A DNA stretch of 60,000 bases from Symbiodinium natans (GCA_905221605.1 CAJNDS010002414.1:101501-161500), one strand, 5' to 3'. Shown: positions 32,001-41,796, counted from the first letter of the stretch. The notes: generated by a model not told the origin, from the letters alone. Made by a program: numbers and translations.

Positions 32001-32528
32001 TACGCAACAAAGTGGATGCTGACAAACTGGTCCCCAGCAAGGAGGAAGGGGCGCACCCTCGGGGCTTTTCGACCTGACTTGGGGTACTTGAAGGCCGACT
32101 CCGTGCGCTGCGTTGGGTGAGGCGGCATGAAGAGGGGTGCATTCAGCGATGTGCCTTCCAGCGCTCTTTGCATTTCAGCTGGCAGTCGGATTGGCTCCGA
32201 TGCGCGGATGGGAGTGGTGCCAGGAGCCACAGGGCCTTTCTGTATCGTCAAGCTCGTATTGAACACCTTTTCAATGCAGCGTATCGTGCATGTGTATCGG
32301 GCAAAATCTCCGCCATAGGAGAACTGTAGGGTTCCCGGATGTGGGGCAAAGAACTTTTTGACAAGGTCCACATCATATTTCCAGGGCCCGGAGATGCCAT
32401 AAATCTCATCCCTCTCCAGGTACCGGCCATATTCCCGATTTCCGGGATCGGAAACTGCTTTGGCCCTGCTCTCTAGCAGATCAAGATTCCGCTGGCGCAG
32501 CGCCAGCAGCACGATGATGCCTTCGCAG
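29078..32528 (-). CDS. S53 (sedolisin / tripeptidyl-peptidase-1-like) serine protease, nine exons, 5' incomplete
   Basis: Nine exons can be joined in frame into 708 residues: 32528-31462, 31304-31200, 31046-30724, 30633-30497, 30264-30201, 30015-29935, 29676-29433, 29282-29187, 29088-29078 (stop TAG). Exon 1 carries the S53 pro-domain (LALRQRNLDLLESR, VSDPGNREYGRYL) and the start of the mature enzyme (YTTPALLSRNYGI). Exon 2 holds the catalytic Glu and Asp in GEAQLDIQY (codons at 31300-31302 and 31288-31290). Exon 3 holds the oxyanion Asp in SGDDG (30859-30861). Exon 7 holds the nucleophile in SGTSAS (Ser codon 29635-29637), and exon 8 the GWDxxxGxGTP end. All S53 hallmarks are therefore intact. 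TPP1-type enzymes remove N-terminal tripeptides in acidic compartments. A signal-peptide exon is missing upstream, and an extra segment of about 130 residues separates pro-domain from catalytic domain. Intron 1 borders are ambiguous within a shared CAGG. Confidence 0.85.
29091..29185. mobile_element. Introner-like element forming the last S53 intron
   Basis: TAAGAACCCAAAACCTGCTT (29091 on) and its complement ending at 29185 form 29-bp terminal inverted repeats with one mismatch. The intron of the protease gene is 29089-29186 (98 nt). The element therefore supplies the donor GTAAGAAC and the acceptor TTCTTAAG and leaves only three bases of the intron unexplained. Confidence 0.9.
29677..29934 (-). 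mobile_element. S53 intron 6, introner-like with internal direct repeats
   Basis: The 258-nt intron starts GTTCCTTGGGCCC and ends GGGCTACCAAG, next to an exon starting GTTC, so GTTCCTTGG and CCAAGGTTC are inverted around it. Inside, GGTTCAAGGTTCCCTT is repeated four times and CCCAAAA(AG)GGGGTGCCC-like arms pair. Its length is a multiple of three and it has no stop in the exon frame, so retention would insert 86 residues just before the SGTS serine. Confidence 0.75.
30129..30187 (-). repeat. Telomere-type tract inside S53 intron 5
   Basis: Eight CCCTAAA units, one CCCTCAA; it lies between exons 30264-30201 and 30015-29935 and so is intronic. Confidence 0.92.
30294..30308 (+). repeat. Poly-G run in S53 intron 4
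   Basis: About 15 consecutive G. Confidence 0.9.
30330..30399 (+). repeat. Telomere-type tract inside S53 intron 4
   Basis: About ten TTTAGGG units (one TTTCGGG, one TTCAGGG), in the opposite orientation to the tract in intron 5 of the same gene. Confidence 0.93.
31311..31334 (-). repeat. Telomere-type tract at the acceptor end of S53 intron 1
   Basis: Three CCCTAAA units. On the gene strand they run directly into the TTTAAGCCAG acceptor. Confidence 0.9.
31337..31440. mobile_element. Introner-like element in S53 intron 1
   Basis: TTCTGCGTAGGGACTGAGGA at the left pairs imperfectly with ATTCCCCAACTAAGAAC at the right. Inner arms TGCCCTACATAATCCC and the 31382-31404 segment pair as well. Together with the adjacent telomere-type tract it makes up essentially all of the 157-nt intron. 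Confidence 0.7.
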
Positions 32529-32635
32529 CTGAGAGGAGATCGTTCAGCCAAATAACAAGAGACTAGAAGGCCGCGGTTGTTGCTGCGATTCTGATTGCTA
32601 TTGCTATCACGATTCCTATTCCTGATACTCTCGCT

Positions 32636-32755
32636 CTTGCTCTTACTCTTACGCTTTCCCTTACGCTTACTCTTACTCTTGCTCTTGCTCTTACTCATTC
32701 TTACACTTACGCTTACCATTACGCTTACTGGCTTACTCTTACTCTAATTCTTACT
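32636..32755 (+). repeat. CTTACT/CTTACG hexanucleotide-type repeat
   Basis: About 20 imperfect copies of a TCTTAC/TTACGC unit. It produces an SKSKSK frame upstream of protease exon 1 that I take to be non-coding. Confidence 0.85.
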
Positions 32756-32763
32756 CTTCCTAT

Positions 32764-33070
32764 GGCTGCTACTGCTACTGCTACTCCTACTACCAACAAC
32801 ACTACTACTACCACTACCACTACCACTACCACTACTACTACTACTACTACTTCTTCTTCTTCTTCTACTACTTCTACTTCTACGTCTACTTCTACTTCTA
32901 CAACTTACGACGACGACGACGAAACTGCTGTTACAAATTACTGCTACTGTGCCTTGCATTTGTACTACTCCTACTACTCCTCCTCCTCCTCCTCCGACTT
33001 CTCCTACAACTACGACCACCGTGACGACGACGACGACGACGAAGACTACTGCTGCTACTATGCTGCTACT
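32764..33070 (+). repeat. TAC/TTC/GAC trinucleotide tract, 300 bp
   Basis: TAC, CCACTA, TTC, CTC and GACGAC runs succeed each other almost without interruption, keeping one triplet phase. No gene. Confidence 0.95.
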
Positions 33071-33236
33071 GCTGTACGCAATTACAAAACAGTGCAGGGC
33101 CAGGCGTCTGTTCTCCTGGTCTGCACGTGCTCCATGCTGCCACCCCGGCTGTGAGAACGCCTCCCACCTGTCGTCACCAGCTGTCAAAGCCTTGCATCAA
33201 GTACAAGTAGCATCTGAAAGCTAAGATAGAATAATA

Positions 33237-33407
33237 CTATGCTACACTTCTGCAAGCATACATGTACATAGCCCCTGCTTTTGTGATCGTGAACACTGGT
33301 GTAAAGTCCTTCCTTATGCTCAGCATGTTCTGCAGCCAGAGGGCCCAGCGGAGAGCCAGGACCAGGATGACTTTATCCAGAACAGCCATCTTTCCACACG
33401 CAGCCAT
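33237..33407 (-). CDS. Small membrane-protein-like open frame, 56 residues
   Basis: It begins MAACGKMAVLDKVILVLALR, with one hydrophobic helix (VILVLALRWALWLQ), and ends in a TAG at 33237. The second Met has the better start context (AAGATGG), and an AG lies just upstream, as a spliced-leader site would require. The composition is protein-like, but the protein is not recognised. It could instead be an exon of a larger gene. Confidence 0.33.
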   Translation of the reverse strand: MAACGKMAVLDKVILVLALRWALWLQNMLSIRKDFTPVFTITKAGAMYMYACRSVA

Positions 33408-33879
33408 GCGACCCTGCTACTGCAGTCTCCCCACTCTACACGGTTGAAAGAAGGACAGTGTATGCTTCTCATCCCTGTGAAGGCTTGCAGCAGCTTCCAG
33501 CAGAGTACCAAAAACGGCTGCAAAATTTCAAGGCCTCAACCGAACTGCCCCGACTTGAGAAGTGACATTATAGGACAGCCTTGAGTAGAAGACAGCTGTT
33601 TTTCAACTTCTCTCCGGCATAATGAGGTCCGTCATGCTTTGGCACGAACGCGCGCGCGTGACAGAAGCGACCCTAGCTCATCCTGTCAGCTGATGGCCTG
33701 GAGCCAAAAGCATGACAGGATGCGGCACATCCTACAGCTCTGCTAAGCAGAGCTTCGAGCATCAATCTGCCTTTGGCAGATGTGACATAATGATAAGTGG
33801 GATTGATAAGACAACACTCTCAGCACAAGAACCTTAAGCGCCGCTGATGCTAAGGTGGACCGAGAATCATCACTAGGTC

Positions 33880-34258
33880 TCAGCATGTCTCATCTGTGCT
33901 TTCTTTAGCCGCCTCCCTCACTTCCTCAGCCCAAGAGAACTTGACCTGGCCAGTTCTATGCAAAAGGCATGCTAAAGTGCATGCGGTAAGCTGGGATGGC
34001 CGAAATGGGTATGCAGCATCTACTCTGCGAAGTTGACATTGCTCCGAGCACACGGCCTGCGACTTGAGGAGAGGGCGGCAATGAGTGGCTGGCGCTGTTT
34101 GCGGCTTGAAGTGGGACTGGTATGTGGTCCTCCAGGAAAGACATGGCAGCTTCTGCCAGCTGTTCAACGTCAGCCGAGCCCCTATCCTGAACAAGCCCTT
34201 CGCGTGGCCCGCTGCAGCAGGGCCAAGGTGATCCTGGCGTTGAGAAGCCACGCGCCAT
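33880..34258 (-). CDS. Candidate exons, unknown protein
   Basis: Two protein-like segments in different frames. The first, near 34200-34110, reads SADVEQLAEAAMSFLEDH. The second, near 33960-33880, reads GQVKFSWAEEVREAAKESTD followed by a stop. They could be consecutive exons of one acidic helical protein. A single 316-codon frame also spans 34830-33880, but its sequence is not protein-like over most of that length. Confidence 0.28.
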
Positions 34259-34663
34259 CGTCGAATTATGTTGAGCTTGTGTAGTAGGGTTGACAGGACG
34301 GGTTGCAGCACACGGTCCTGGATCACAGGGCGTGAGGTCGTCTCAATCAAGTCCAGCGGAAGCTTTCCGTGGCTGCTGTGGGCAAGCGAACTGTCAGGCG
34401 GAGGAACCAGGATGAACTGTCTATGAACTAGGAAGACTACTGCAATGAGATCGATTCCTCGCCGCTCACGTTCTGAAAGGAGACACAACACAACCCTGCG
34501 CCTTGTCTCTGAGCTTTTCGCAGAACCGAAGCCGACGGAGTCTTCCGCCCTGAACGAACCAGAGTTAAACGGCAGAGCATTTGGGGGCTTACGACAATAT
34601 AGGGGACCCCAAAAATAGTCCACCAAATAGCAATTGAAGAGTTTGCCATCAAGGCTCCTTCTG

Positions 34664-35239
34664 TCAGCTGCCGGCGTGCATGGAGGCTGGCGTCTGGCAG
34701 GGTTGAAGGTTGCCGACCCGCACGCATTTGCGCAGTGCATGTCTCCAGCAACGGAAGGAACCGTTAGAGAGCCCTGGAGAAGCGTAGGTTTCCGGCGCGT
34801 GCCGCTGCTCGTGCCGGCTGAAAGCCCCAAATGCCTCTTTCAGAAAGCTGCCGCACTCGCAACATCGGTCAGCCGCAGGCTTCCGCGACAGAATGGGCCT
34901 CGGCATATGAGCTCTTGACGCTCGGAATGGGTGCCGGCTTCTGCGAGGACCTCGGTCGGCACAGGGGTATAAGGAGGGTAAAGGCGGGGGTAACGGGAGC
35001 ATAAGGGATTCAAACGAACTTTCTTCACACATGGCGCGCCTATTTGCGTCACGGAAGGACTCGGCCAACTGGCGGTTAACGCCTCGGAGCGCAAAGCGCT
35101 CAACATCCCGGACCCGAAGAATGCTAAAGACTGGGATGCGCGCTGGCGCCAAGAAGAGGAGCCTCGCGGAAGTTGGAGGTGTACTCGCACATACTTCGCT
35201 GAGCCCTGCCGAGCAGTTCCAGAGACAACTAAGAACCAT
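34664..35239 (-). CDS. Hypothetical protein, 191 codons open
   Basis: Open throughout, with a plausible segment SILRVRDVERFALRGVNRQL followed by AESFRDANRRA. It then has a Pro-rich stretch and a Cys/His-containing end (RCCECGSF, SRHEQRH). An alternative frame is open over 34840-35190. No domain recognised; may be an exon of the candidate at 33880-34258. Confidence 0.28.
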   Translation of the reverse strand: MVLSCLWNCSAGLSEVCASTPPTSARLLFLAPARIPVFSILRVRDVERFALRGVNRQLAESFRDANRRAMCEESSFESLMLPLPPPLPSLYPCADRGPRRSRHPFRASRAHMPRPILSRKPAADRCCECGSFLKEAFGAFSRHEQRHAPETYASPGLSNGSFRCWRHALRKCVRVGNLQPCQTPASMHAGS

Positions 35240-35260
35240 CCGCTCTGAGATCTGCAGGCG

Positions 35261-35319
35261 ATTTAGGGTTTAGGGTTTAGGGTTTAGGGTTTAGGGTTTA
35301 GGGTTTAGGGTTTAGGGTT
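35261..35319 (+). repeat. Telomere-type tract
   Basis: Eight perfect TTTAGGG units. Confidence 0.95.
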
Positions 35320-35814
35320 GCCAGGCAATGCTCAGCACTCTCTGCACAGCACCATGGACACTCCAAGACAGCGACAGCTCGGCGACTTTTTGTGGGACTC
35401 CAGCATGTATTGTACCTGCAGACGTATACGTCTAAGTGGCCGACATGTCGGAAAACTGCAAGTCTGAGAAGAATGTGGCAGGGGTAAGTGCTGCACGCTT
35501 CTGGCCAACGTAAAGGATCTGACCCAGGCCCTGACTACCTGAGATTCAGGTACTCTTATGGGGATTTTACTAGGGTTCTTCCAGGTGGGGATATTTGGGC
35601 TCTGAGGGTTCTGAGGCTTCACAAGAGCATCTCATATGGTATTAGGGATATGAGGGTTCTTCGAAGCTTTTGGGGTTCTTATAGGGCTCTGAGGAGCAGC
35701 CCGAGGATGCCGCTGTATTTCAAGCAGCTCCGCGGGGCAGGATGCCGCTGGCCGGCGAAAGACTCTTGACCTCACCAGGCTCAAAACCTACTTTACCCCC
35801 ATCCCAGGGTCTAG

Positions 35815-35872
35815 GATTTAGGGTTTGGGGGTTGCTTCGGGTGTCGGGTGTAGGGTTTAGGGTATATTTAGG
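35815..35872 (+). repeat. Degenerate telomere-type tract
   Basis: TTTAGGG with GTTTGGGGG, GTGTCGGG and GTGTAGGG variants. Confidence 0.7.
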
Positions 35873-35962
35873 GCAGTTTCTGCCATGTCCTGCTAGTTGT
35901 ATCAGACTGGCAAGTTGTATCATTATATCTGGCCAGGCTTATCAGAAGCCTTCGCCAGGCTG

Positions 35963-36108
35963 ACCCTAAACCCTAAACCCTAAACCCGACAACCATAAAA
36001 CCCTAAACCCTAAGCCCTAAACCCTAAACCCTAAACCCTAAACCCTAAACCCTAAACCCTAAACCCTAACCCTAAACCCTAAACCCTAAACCCCAAACCC
36101 TAAACCCT
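35963..36108 (-). repeat. Telomere-type array, about 19 units
   Basis: CCCTAAA with scattered deletions (CCCTAA, CCATAAAA) and a CCCTAAG unit. Confidence 0.95.
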
Positions 36109-36220
36109 GTGGTCGGGACTGGTGCTTCGCAAGAAGAGCTTTCGGTCGGTTGGCGGCAGGGATTGCACCTGGATCGTCAGCTTGTTCAACTCACAGCATT
36201 TCCATGGCAAAAGGCAGCTG

Positions 36221-36245
36221 ATTTAGGGTTTAGGGTTTAGGGTTA
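36221..36245 (+). repeat. Short telomere-type tract
   Basis: Three units, flanked on both sides by the direct repeat AAGGCAGCTGA, which reads like a target-site duplication around an inserted telomere tract. Confidence 0.85.
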
Positions 36246-37056
36246 AAGGCAGCTGAGGCGTGAACAGCGGCCGCCGGGGCGATACCAGTGGAGACATTCT
36301 TAAACGACGGTCGGACCATTGTTGCAGAGAAGAAGTCCCGCTGTGACAGTCACGTGTTTTCTGTGTATTGAGAAAGATTCCTAGGAAATTTTTAACGGCC
36401 CTGGCGCCATTCGTCACCCGATGGTTCTTGTCTGCTCATGACTGTTCATGCTTGTCAGTAGGGCCTAAACTGCGAGTCGTAAGTCCAGGGCTGTGGGTTT
36501 TGTGGAAGCGCTGGGAAATTCACCACCCCTTTGAGGCTTAAGTATCTACCATCAGGGTACATGGAGCCTTTGGGTTAGAGGTCCCCCAACAAAAACACGA
36601 CACCCATATGACAAGGACCTTTCAAGGGGCCCTCATTTAAGGAACTGCCCAAGTATGGCTCCAGGCACCTCAGATGGGGCTATGAGAGGATGTGGCGCGC
36701 TACGGCTGCCTTATCTCGAACCTTACGTACTGAATCCCAAGATCCTTGTAGCAGTTGGGCATCTGCTTAAGTCTAGCTGCTTCTTGGAATGTGGAGCAAA
36801 AACCATCAGCCGTCTGCATTTATGTGAAGGCCTCCGACCCCGTGATGACACGAACCCAAATTCACAACAAAGTCTCATATGGCGGCCTTTTTCCTCCTGG
36901 TGCCGTCATGGCCGTTGTTCTGTCCTGCTGGAGCCAGGACGGCTGGGAAATTCCCAGAAATGCAATCGTCTTCCTTCAGGAGGCATGCGAGAATTACTGG
37001 AACAACTCATGACGGCATGTGCAAACTTCGAACGAACCCATAGCACTCACAAACTG

Positions 37057-39275
37057 TCAAAAGGCAACCTCGATCATTCCATTCTGGAATGCGAGGGACA
37101 TCACTCGTTCACATTCTGCAGGGTCTCCATCCAAACCCGTCTGCAAAAAGTGCGGAATGGATTGGCCTTTTGCAAAATCGGCCGGGCTCAAGCCCTGGGC
37201 GTCGCGGAGGTCTAACCTTGCACCGTTTGCAATTAGGACCGCCGCGGCCTCGTAGTTAGCCGTCCGCACGGCAAACATCAATGGCGTGCTGCCATGTACA
37301 TGATAAGCAATGGTCGACAACCCTGTGACTTTCCCGAAACGGTGCGCCAAAGCTGCGGCTCGCAAAACAAACCTACCCAAACGGTTCAGTTCACGCGCCA
37401 GGTCGTATTGGCAGTTCACATCGGCTTGGTTGGAAATCAAAAGCTGGACCAGCTCCGCTGAGCCACCTCGCATTGCGGCAAAGGCCATAAAGAGTGCTCT
37501 GCTGAGCTCTGCCGTGCTCGCATGCGGTGCCAGCTCCTCCACACAGAGCAACGAATGCATAGCAGCCGCCACATCCAAGCAGGTGAGTCCAACCATGGAA
37601 ACGGCTTCCCGACGAGCGCCTGCGGCCTGAAGAGCGCGGAGGCATCCGACGCTGTCCGCCGTCGCCGCCCAGTGCTGAGCTGGAGCTAGTGCTACGCCGC
37701 CTTCCAGTTCAGCGCCAAAGGAGATCAGAGCGAGAGTTGCATCGCGGTGTGCATAAAGCACTGCCAGGTCTAGCGCGGACATCCATGGCGCAATGCCCGG
37801 GTCAGGCACAGGTTTGGAAGTCCGTTGGTTGACGGATGCCCGCAGCCGCAAGAGCCCTCGAATAACCTCAGTCTTGCCGGACAGGGCTGCATAGTGCAAC
37901 GGCCACCAGCCTGCTGCGTCAGGCTTTTGGACATTCCTGAGGCCGTTTTGGAAAAGGAATTGTGACACTGCATCGACATCATTGTCGATGTCGAGGAGGC
38001 CGTCAATGGGCTGGACCTCCAAGCCACGCAAGTGAAAACTCTGCAAGTTGAGCTGGCGCCGGAACCCGGGAAAGTCCGACTTCTTCAAGCAGTGCATCAT
38101 CTTCCGCATTGCAATATTCCGCATCACTGGTGCCAATTTCTGGCGATCTTCTTCGTTCGAAAAGTTGCCTTCTCCCACTGGGCCTGTTGGAAACGACGTC
38201 GTTCCACCCACGACGACAAGGCAGCTGCTACTCTGAATCAGAATCCAGGTGCTGTCTGGAGACAGCTCCCGAGCTGCTCTTTCCACCCGGCACCAGCCCC
38301 TCCTGAGCTTTAGAGCCGTCAACTTAAAACTCTAAACCCTAAGCCCTTAGCCCTATGGTAGAAGCCCAAAAGTCGGAAACCCAATAGCCTCAATCCTTAA
38401 GAGTAATGTAAAGGTAATCCCAGCACTATTTGTCCTGAATCAGGTTTCCAACTTTTTGGGGTCTACGATTCTAACAGGGTCCACCGAATAAAACAGAATA
38501 AGGAGTCTTCCGGGTTTAGGGTCGTGTTAAATGTGTGGGCCCCGGAGGCATCCAAACATGTTTAAAACACAACGAAAAGTTAACTTGCAGGTATGGGATT
38601 TATAGGGTTTGCTTGGACCCTAAAGAACCTACATCATGTCCGTATATATGTCTTTAAAATGGTAGGTCATTCAGGGTCCAGGTAGGGCCACACTAACACG
38701 CCACGCCAGGCCTCTGGGACCACGTCATCGCACCGAGCACTTTGGAGTCCGACTTGAGAGTTGGGCAAAGTGCCAGAAAATGCTTGCACCTGCTGGTTTC
38801 TTGTTAAGGAACTCAATTTAAGTTACCATAGGGATCTATCGTACATAACATGGTTTCTTTATGGTACCTTAAATTACATCCCCTAACAAGAACCCGGCCT
38901 GGTCACATATGCTGGAATGCTGTTGATAGCTCTCGCTTGCTGGCTGCCGTCCTTGTCGTCGGCACCAAAGGTTTGGCGGTTCTCCAGCTGTGGGACAGAA
39001 AAGTAGTCATACCACACCACCAGCGAAGAGGTTTGAAATGTTCTCTTCGGAATCCGTTTTGCACTGGGCACAAAAACCTCGGTACAGACGTCCACAGGCA
39101 CACTGCCGCCAGTGCCCAAGAGATGCGCGAAGGCACCCTGCAAAATTTTCAGCTGTTCGCACTCGGGATCTGGGTGGTGCTGGGTCATCCACTGGTGCGA
39201 AACAAAAATCGCCGTTTGATCCGCACCGTTGTCGATCTCAAGCAGCTCCCCGCGCGCCTGCCCGGCCCAAACTGT
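37057..39275 (-). CDS. SHQW/WYDYF (TIR- or HET-like) module fused to ankyrin-like repeats, three exons, 5' incomplete
   Basis: Exons 39275-38899, 38789-38712 and 38302-37057 join in phase into one protein of about 565 residues ending at a TGA. The N-terminal module shows IFVSHQWMTQHHPDP, VWYDYFSVPQ, INSIPAYV, FLALCPTL and RRGWCRVERAARELS in the order known from a large dinoflagellate family. The SHQW and W-x-D-x-S/PQ signatures suggest TIR- or HET-like folds, but this is inference. The C-terminal part carries ankyrin-type repeats (GWWPLHYAALSGKTEVIRGL, GSTPLMFAVRTANYEAAAVL), split by less canonical units. Intron 1 (38790-38898) is an introner-like element and intron 2 (38303-38711) has a GC donor. 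A start codon upstream of 39275 was not found; the acceptor there reads GACTAG. Confidence 0.82.
38303..38711 (-). other. 409-nt GC-AG intron of the SHQW-ankyrin gene
   Basis: Donor GCCTGGCG after TCCCAGAG, acceptor AAGCTCAG. The join restores SQR|RGWCRVE as in relatives. It contains paired arms GGACCCTAAAGAACCTAC and GGTAGGTCATTCAGGGTCC and a short degenerate CCCTAAA tract (38330-38350). Confidence 0.7.
38790..38898. mobile_element. Introner-like element = intron 1 of the SHQW-ankyrin gene
   Basis: On the gene strand the intron begins GCCGGGTTCTTGTTAGGGGA and ends CCTTAACAAGAAACCAGCAG. GGTTCTTGTTA and TAACAAGAAACC are terminal inverted repeats, and an inner pair TTTAAGGTACC / GGTAACTTAAA also folds. 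ACCAG flanks both sides like a duplicated target site. Excision joins YVTR to CKHFLALCP exactly. Confidence 0.85.
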
Positions 39276-39468
39276 CTAGTCGACCAAATACCTTTTCCAT
39301 GCACTAGAGCTAGCCACAGCCGGGAAAAAAGGGTTGAGGCGAGGGTTTACCCTAAGCCTCTAAGTAGTCATTTCTGGCAGATGTGAGGGCCAACAGTCTG
39401 GATGACTTGCCTACTCTGTGTTCTCGTTTTCAACAAAGCAGAAAATCAAACTTCTTTTATGCAATCAG

Positions 39469-39727
39469 TATATGGCCGTGTGCCAAAACCCCCGGTTGTT
39501 GCAGAGCGCGCGCGAAACCATCTGTTTCAGACCTATGTAATGCCCATCTTGATACAGACCTATGTCGCGCGCATGCACGACTGGAAGCCAAAAGGGGAAA
39601 CAAGACAACAACAAGCAGGTCTGTCGCAAACCCCCGGGCATTGATACATACCCTATGTAACGGGGTATGTCGCGTGTGTGGGCCACGACCCTGTTACAAG
39701 CAATTAATATTGGCACACGGCCATATA
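39469..39727. mobile_element. 259 bp element with perfect 18-bp terminal inverted repeats
   Basis: TATATGGCCGTGTGCCAA at 39469-39486 and its exact complement at 39710-39727. Inside, CAGACCTATGT occurs twice and CCCTATGTAACGGGGTATGTCG forms a hairpin. No obvious target-site duplication and no transposase. Confidence 0.85.
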
Positions 39728-41575
39728 GGAAGCCGTAAAGTTTATGTACCACTGGAGACTTAGTAAGCCTTATAGGGTTCAGGGCCAAGTACTGAGGCTT
39801 CCCGGAGATTCTCTGAGTCTTCGAAATAGCGTGTGCCCACCTTCAGCTCTTCATGCGGTTCAACAGCCGTCATCTGCAATAACGTCTCAACGGCAACTGT
39901 GTACATGGGAAAGAGCATCTTGGCCTGAGCTGCACTTCACACGTGGCTGACAAAACGCACGCTCACTCTGCAAGAGCTTCCATGGACCACAGCCTGTCCC
40001 TAAGGCTCAAAACTGCGAAAAACTTCTCCAGATCTCCTCTAAACCCTGAATCCTAAACCCCTACACCCTGAACCCTAAACCCCTACACACTGAACCCTAA
40101 ACCCTGCTAATCTGAGTTGGGTGCGGTTTTGGGCGGAGGAGGGGTCGGCAGGCGCATTTCGCACTGCTGGGACGAGAAATCCAGACCATTGCAGGGTTGG
40201 GCTTCTTCCCACATAAATTGAGGTCCATAGATTGAGGTGGATGATCAGCATCACAAAAGAACTCCAAGTATATAAAAACCCTGTCTTGGGTTTCGGGTTT
40301 TGGGTTTAAGATTATGCTGAGCCACGCCATTGTCCGTCGGCAGGGACTTGGCATGCAGCTCCAGTGCAGTCGGGAGCCTTCCTACGCAGCAGGACATGAG
40401 CTCGACTCAGTACCACGCACACTGCCTTTCCTGTAGCCGGAACAAAAGAAGAGCGAACACACACCTTTTTAGGCTATATAGGCTTTGCCGCAAGACGTGC
40501 GTCAGCAGCAGAGGGCGTTGAAAATCGGGTTTTGGGGCAGGTTATACGGTGGTGTGACGGGATATGTTGATTAAATCTTCCGACCCCTAGAAAAAACAAT
40601 TGGCGCACTGTTCGGGTTCCTCTAAGGAATTATGAGGGTGGTAAAGGGTCTATGGGTTCAGGGGTGCCGGGCGTAGGCTCTCGACTCTGGGGCATTATAT
40701 AGGTTTGGGGCTTAAGGATATTCGGGTGTAGGGCCAAAGGGATATTCGGATTTCCGAGAGGTTTAGTGGGGTAGGCTTATTATCAATATCTAGGAATCTA
40801 GGAGTATGTGGTACAAATAAGAAATGATAAGCTCGCTCTCATACTTAGCATCATTGAATGATGTTTCAAATGTTGAAACATAATGTCTGGGTTTCGGTTG
40901 CATCAGCATTTCGAGAAGGGTCGGAATTCAGGTTCAGGATTTAGTGTCGGAAATTTGTGCGAATAGGTGTAAATCGGATTGGTTGAAACCCTGCAGCACA
41001 ATCCGTGGGAGGACGACGCAGCCAGTGTCCAATTTTCCGTTCCGAACTGTGCGGAGTGACATGGTCCTTGCTTGCATCGGTATCACGTCTCGTGCGCCTG
41101 CGTGTGCTAGCAGACACCGATGTCAAGGTGTGACTATCTGAATCTGGCAGCCCCTCACAAGCTTGGCTATGTGAGCAGCTGACCTGTGCCGGAAAAGCAA
41201 CCATTCTAGCCACCGGACCGGCTCGCATGAGGATGCACGAAACCGCTTGTTGAGCAGTGAATTCGGATCATGCTCGGCCAGCCCTTGTCAGGCTTGCTGC
41301 ATCACACTTCGTTGTTACTGTGCCTGTCTTATCTTCGACATCTTTTTCGACGTCACGCGCTGCAAATCTGCAAGTGGCTGGCTCTAAATTTCCAAAATTA
41401 TAGCTATTGCGTCGCGCTTGGCGCGACGGAGGGAAGCAGTGCTCTGTTTATCTTCTGCCTCTGGGCATCCTGAAGCTTAAGCTGCCAGGATGCTCACACA
41501 GAAATGATGGTGCCGGCTGTCGCCCCGGCTTCGTCCACGTTCATATCCACCTGTGACGGATGCGAAGGGCACATA
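39728..41575. other. Stretch without a confident gene
   Basis: On the minus strand near 40230-40110 a protein-like frame (YGPQFMWEEAQPCNGLDFSS) ends in TPPPPKTAPNSD-stop and may be an isolated exon. Degenerate CCCTAAA/CCCTGAA repeats lie at 40029-40106. Nothing else stands out. Confidence 0.35.
40029..40106 (-). repeat. Degenerate telomere-type tract
   Basis: CCCTGAA, CCTAAAC and CCCCTACA units in mixed order. Confidence 0.75.
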
Positions 41576-41659
41576 CCCTAAACCCTAAACCCTAAACCCC
41601 AAAGCCCTAAACCCCAAAGCCCTAAACCCTAAACCCTAAAACCCTAAACCCTAAACCCG
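41576..41659 (-). repeat. Telomere-type tract with CCCCAAAG units
   Basis: Eleven units. Two copies of an expanded CCCCAAAGCCCTAAA unit stand side by side. Confidence 0.9.
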
Positions 41660-41796
41660 CTGCACCGGTAGCAGCGCTGGGCTTCCCACGTCTTTTTGTG
41701 ACGCCTCCGCGTGGGCCTGTGCGTTGCCTGCCTCTCGGGCGGCCCGCTTCGCCTTTGCAAGCGCCAAGTCTCACACACAGCTACTCAGTTCACAGC

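Noticed and set aside
32744-33187. Val/Ser-rich membrane-like protein
   Set aside because: Arises from the TAC/TTC trinucleotide tract; could otherwise have been mistaken for a signal-peptide exon of the protease.
33880-34830. Single 316-residue protein
   Set aside because: Open but of poor protein character over most of its length; only short segments in it and in another frame look coding.
36655-37215. Plus-strand 186-codon frame
   Set aside because: Mostly antisense to the ankyrin exon and adjoining DNA; no domain.
38850-39386. Plus-strand 178-codon frame
   Set aside because: Antisense to the SHQW/WYDYF exon, which is clearly minus-strand.
39469-39727. Transposase gene inside the 259-bp element
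   Set aside because: Too short and without an open frame of note.
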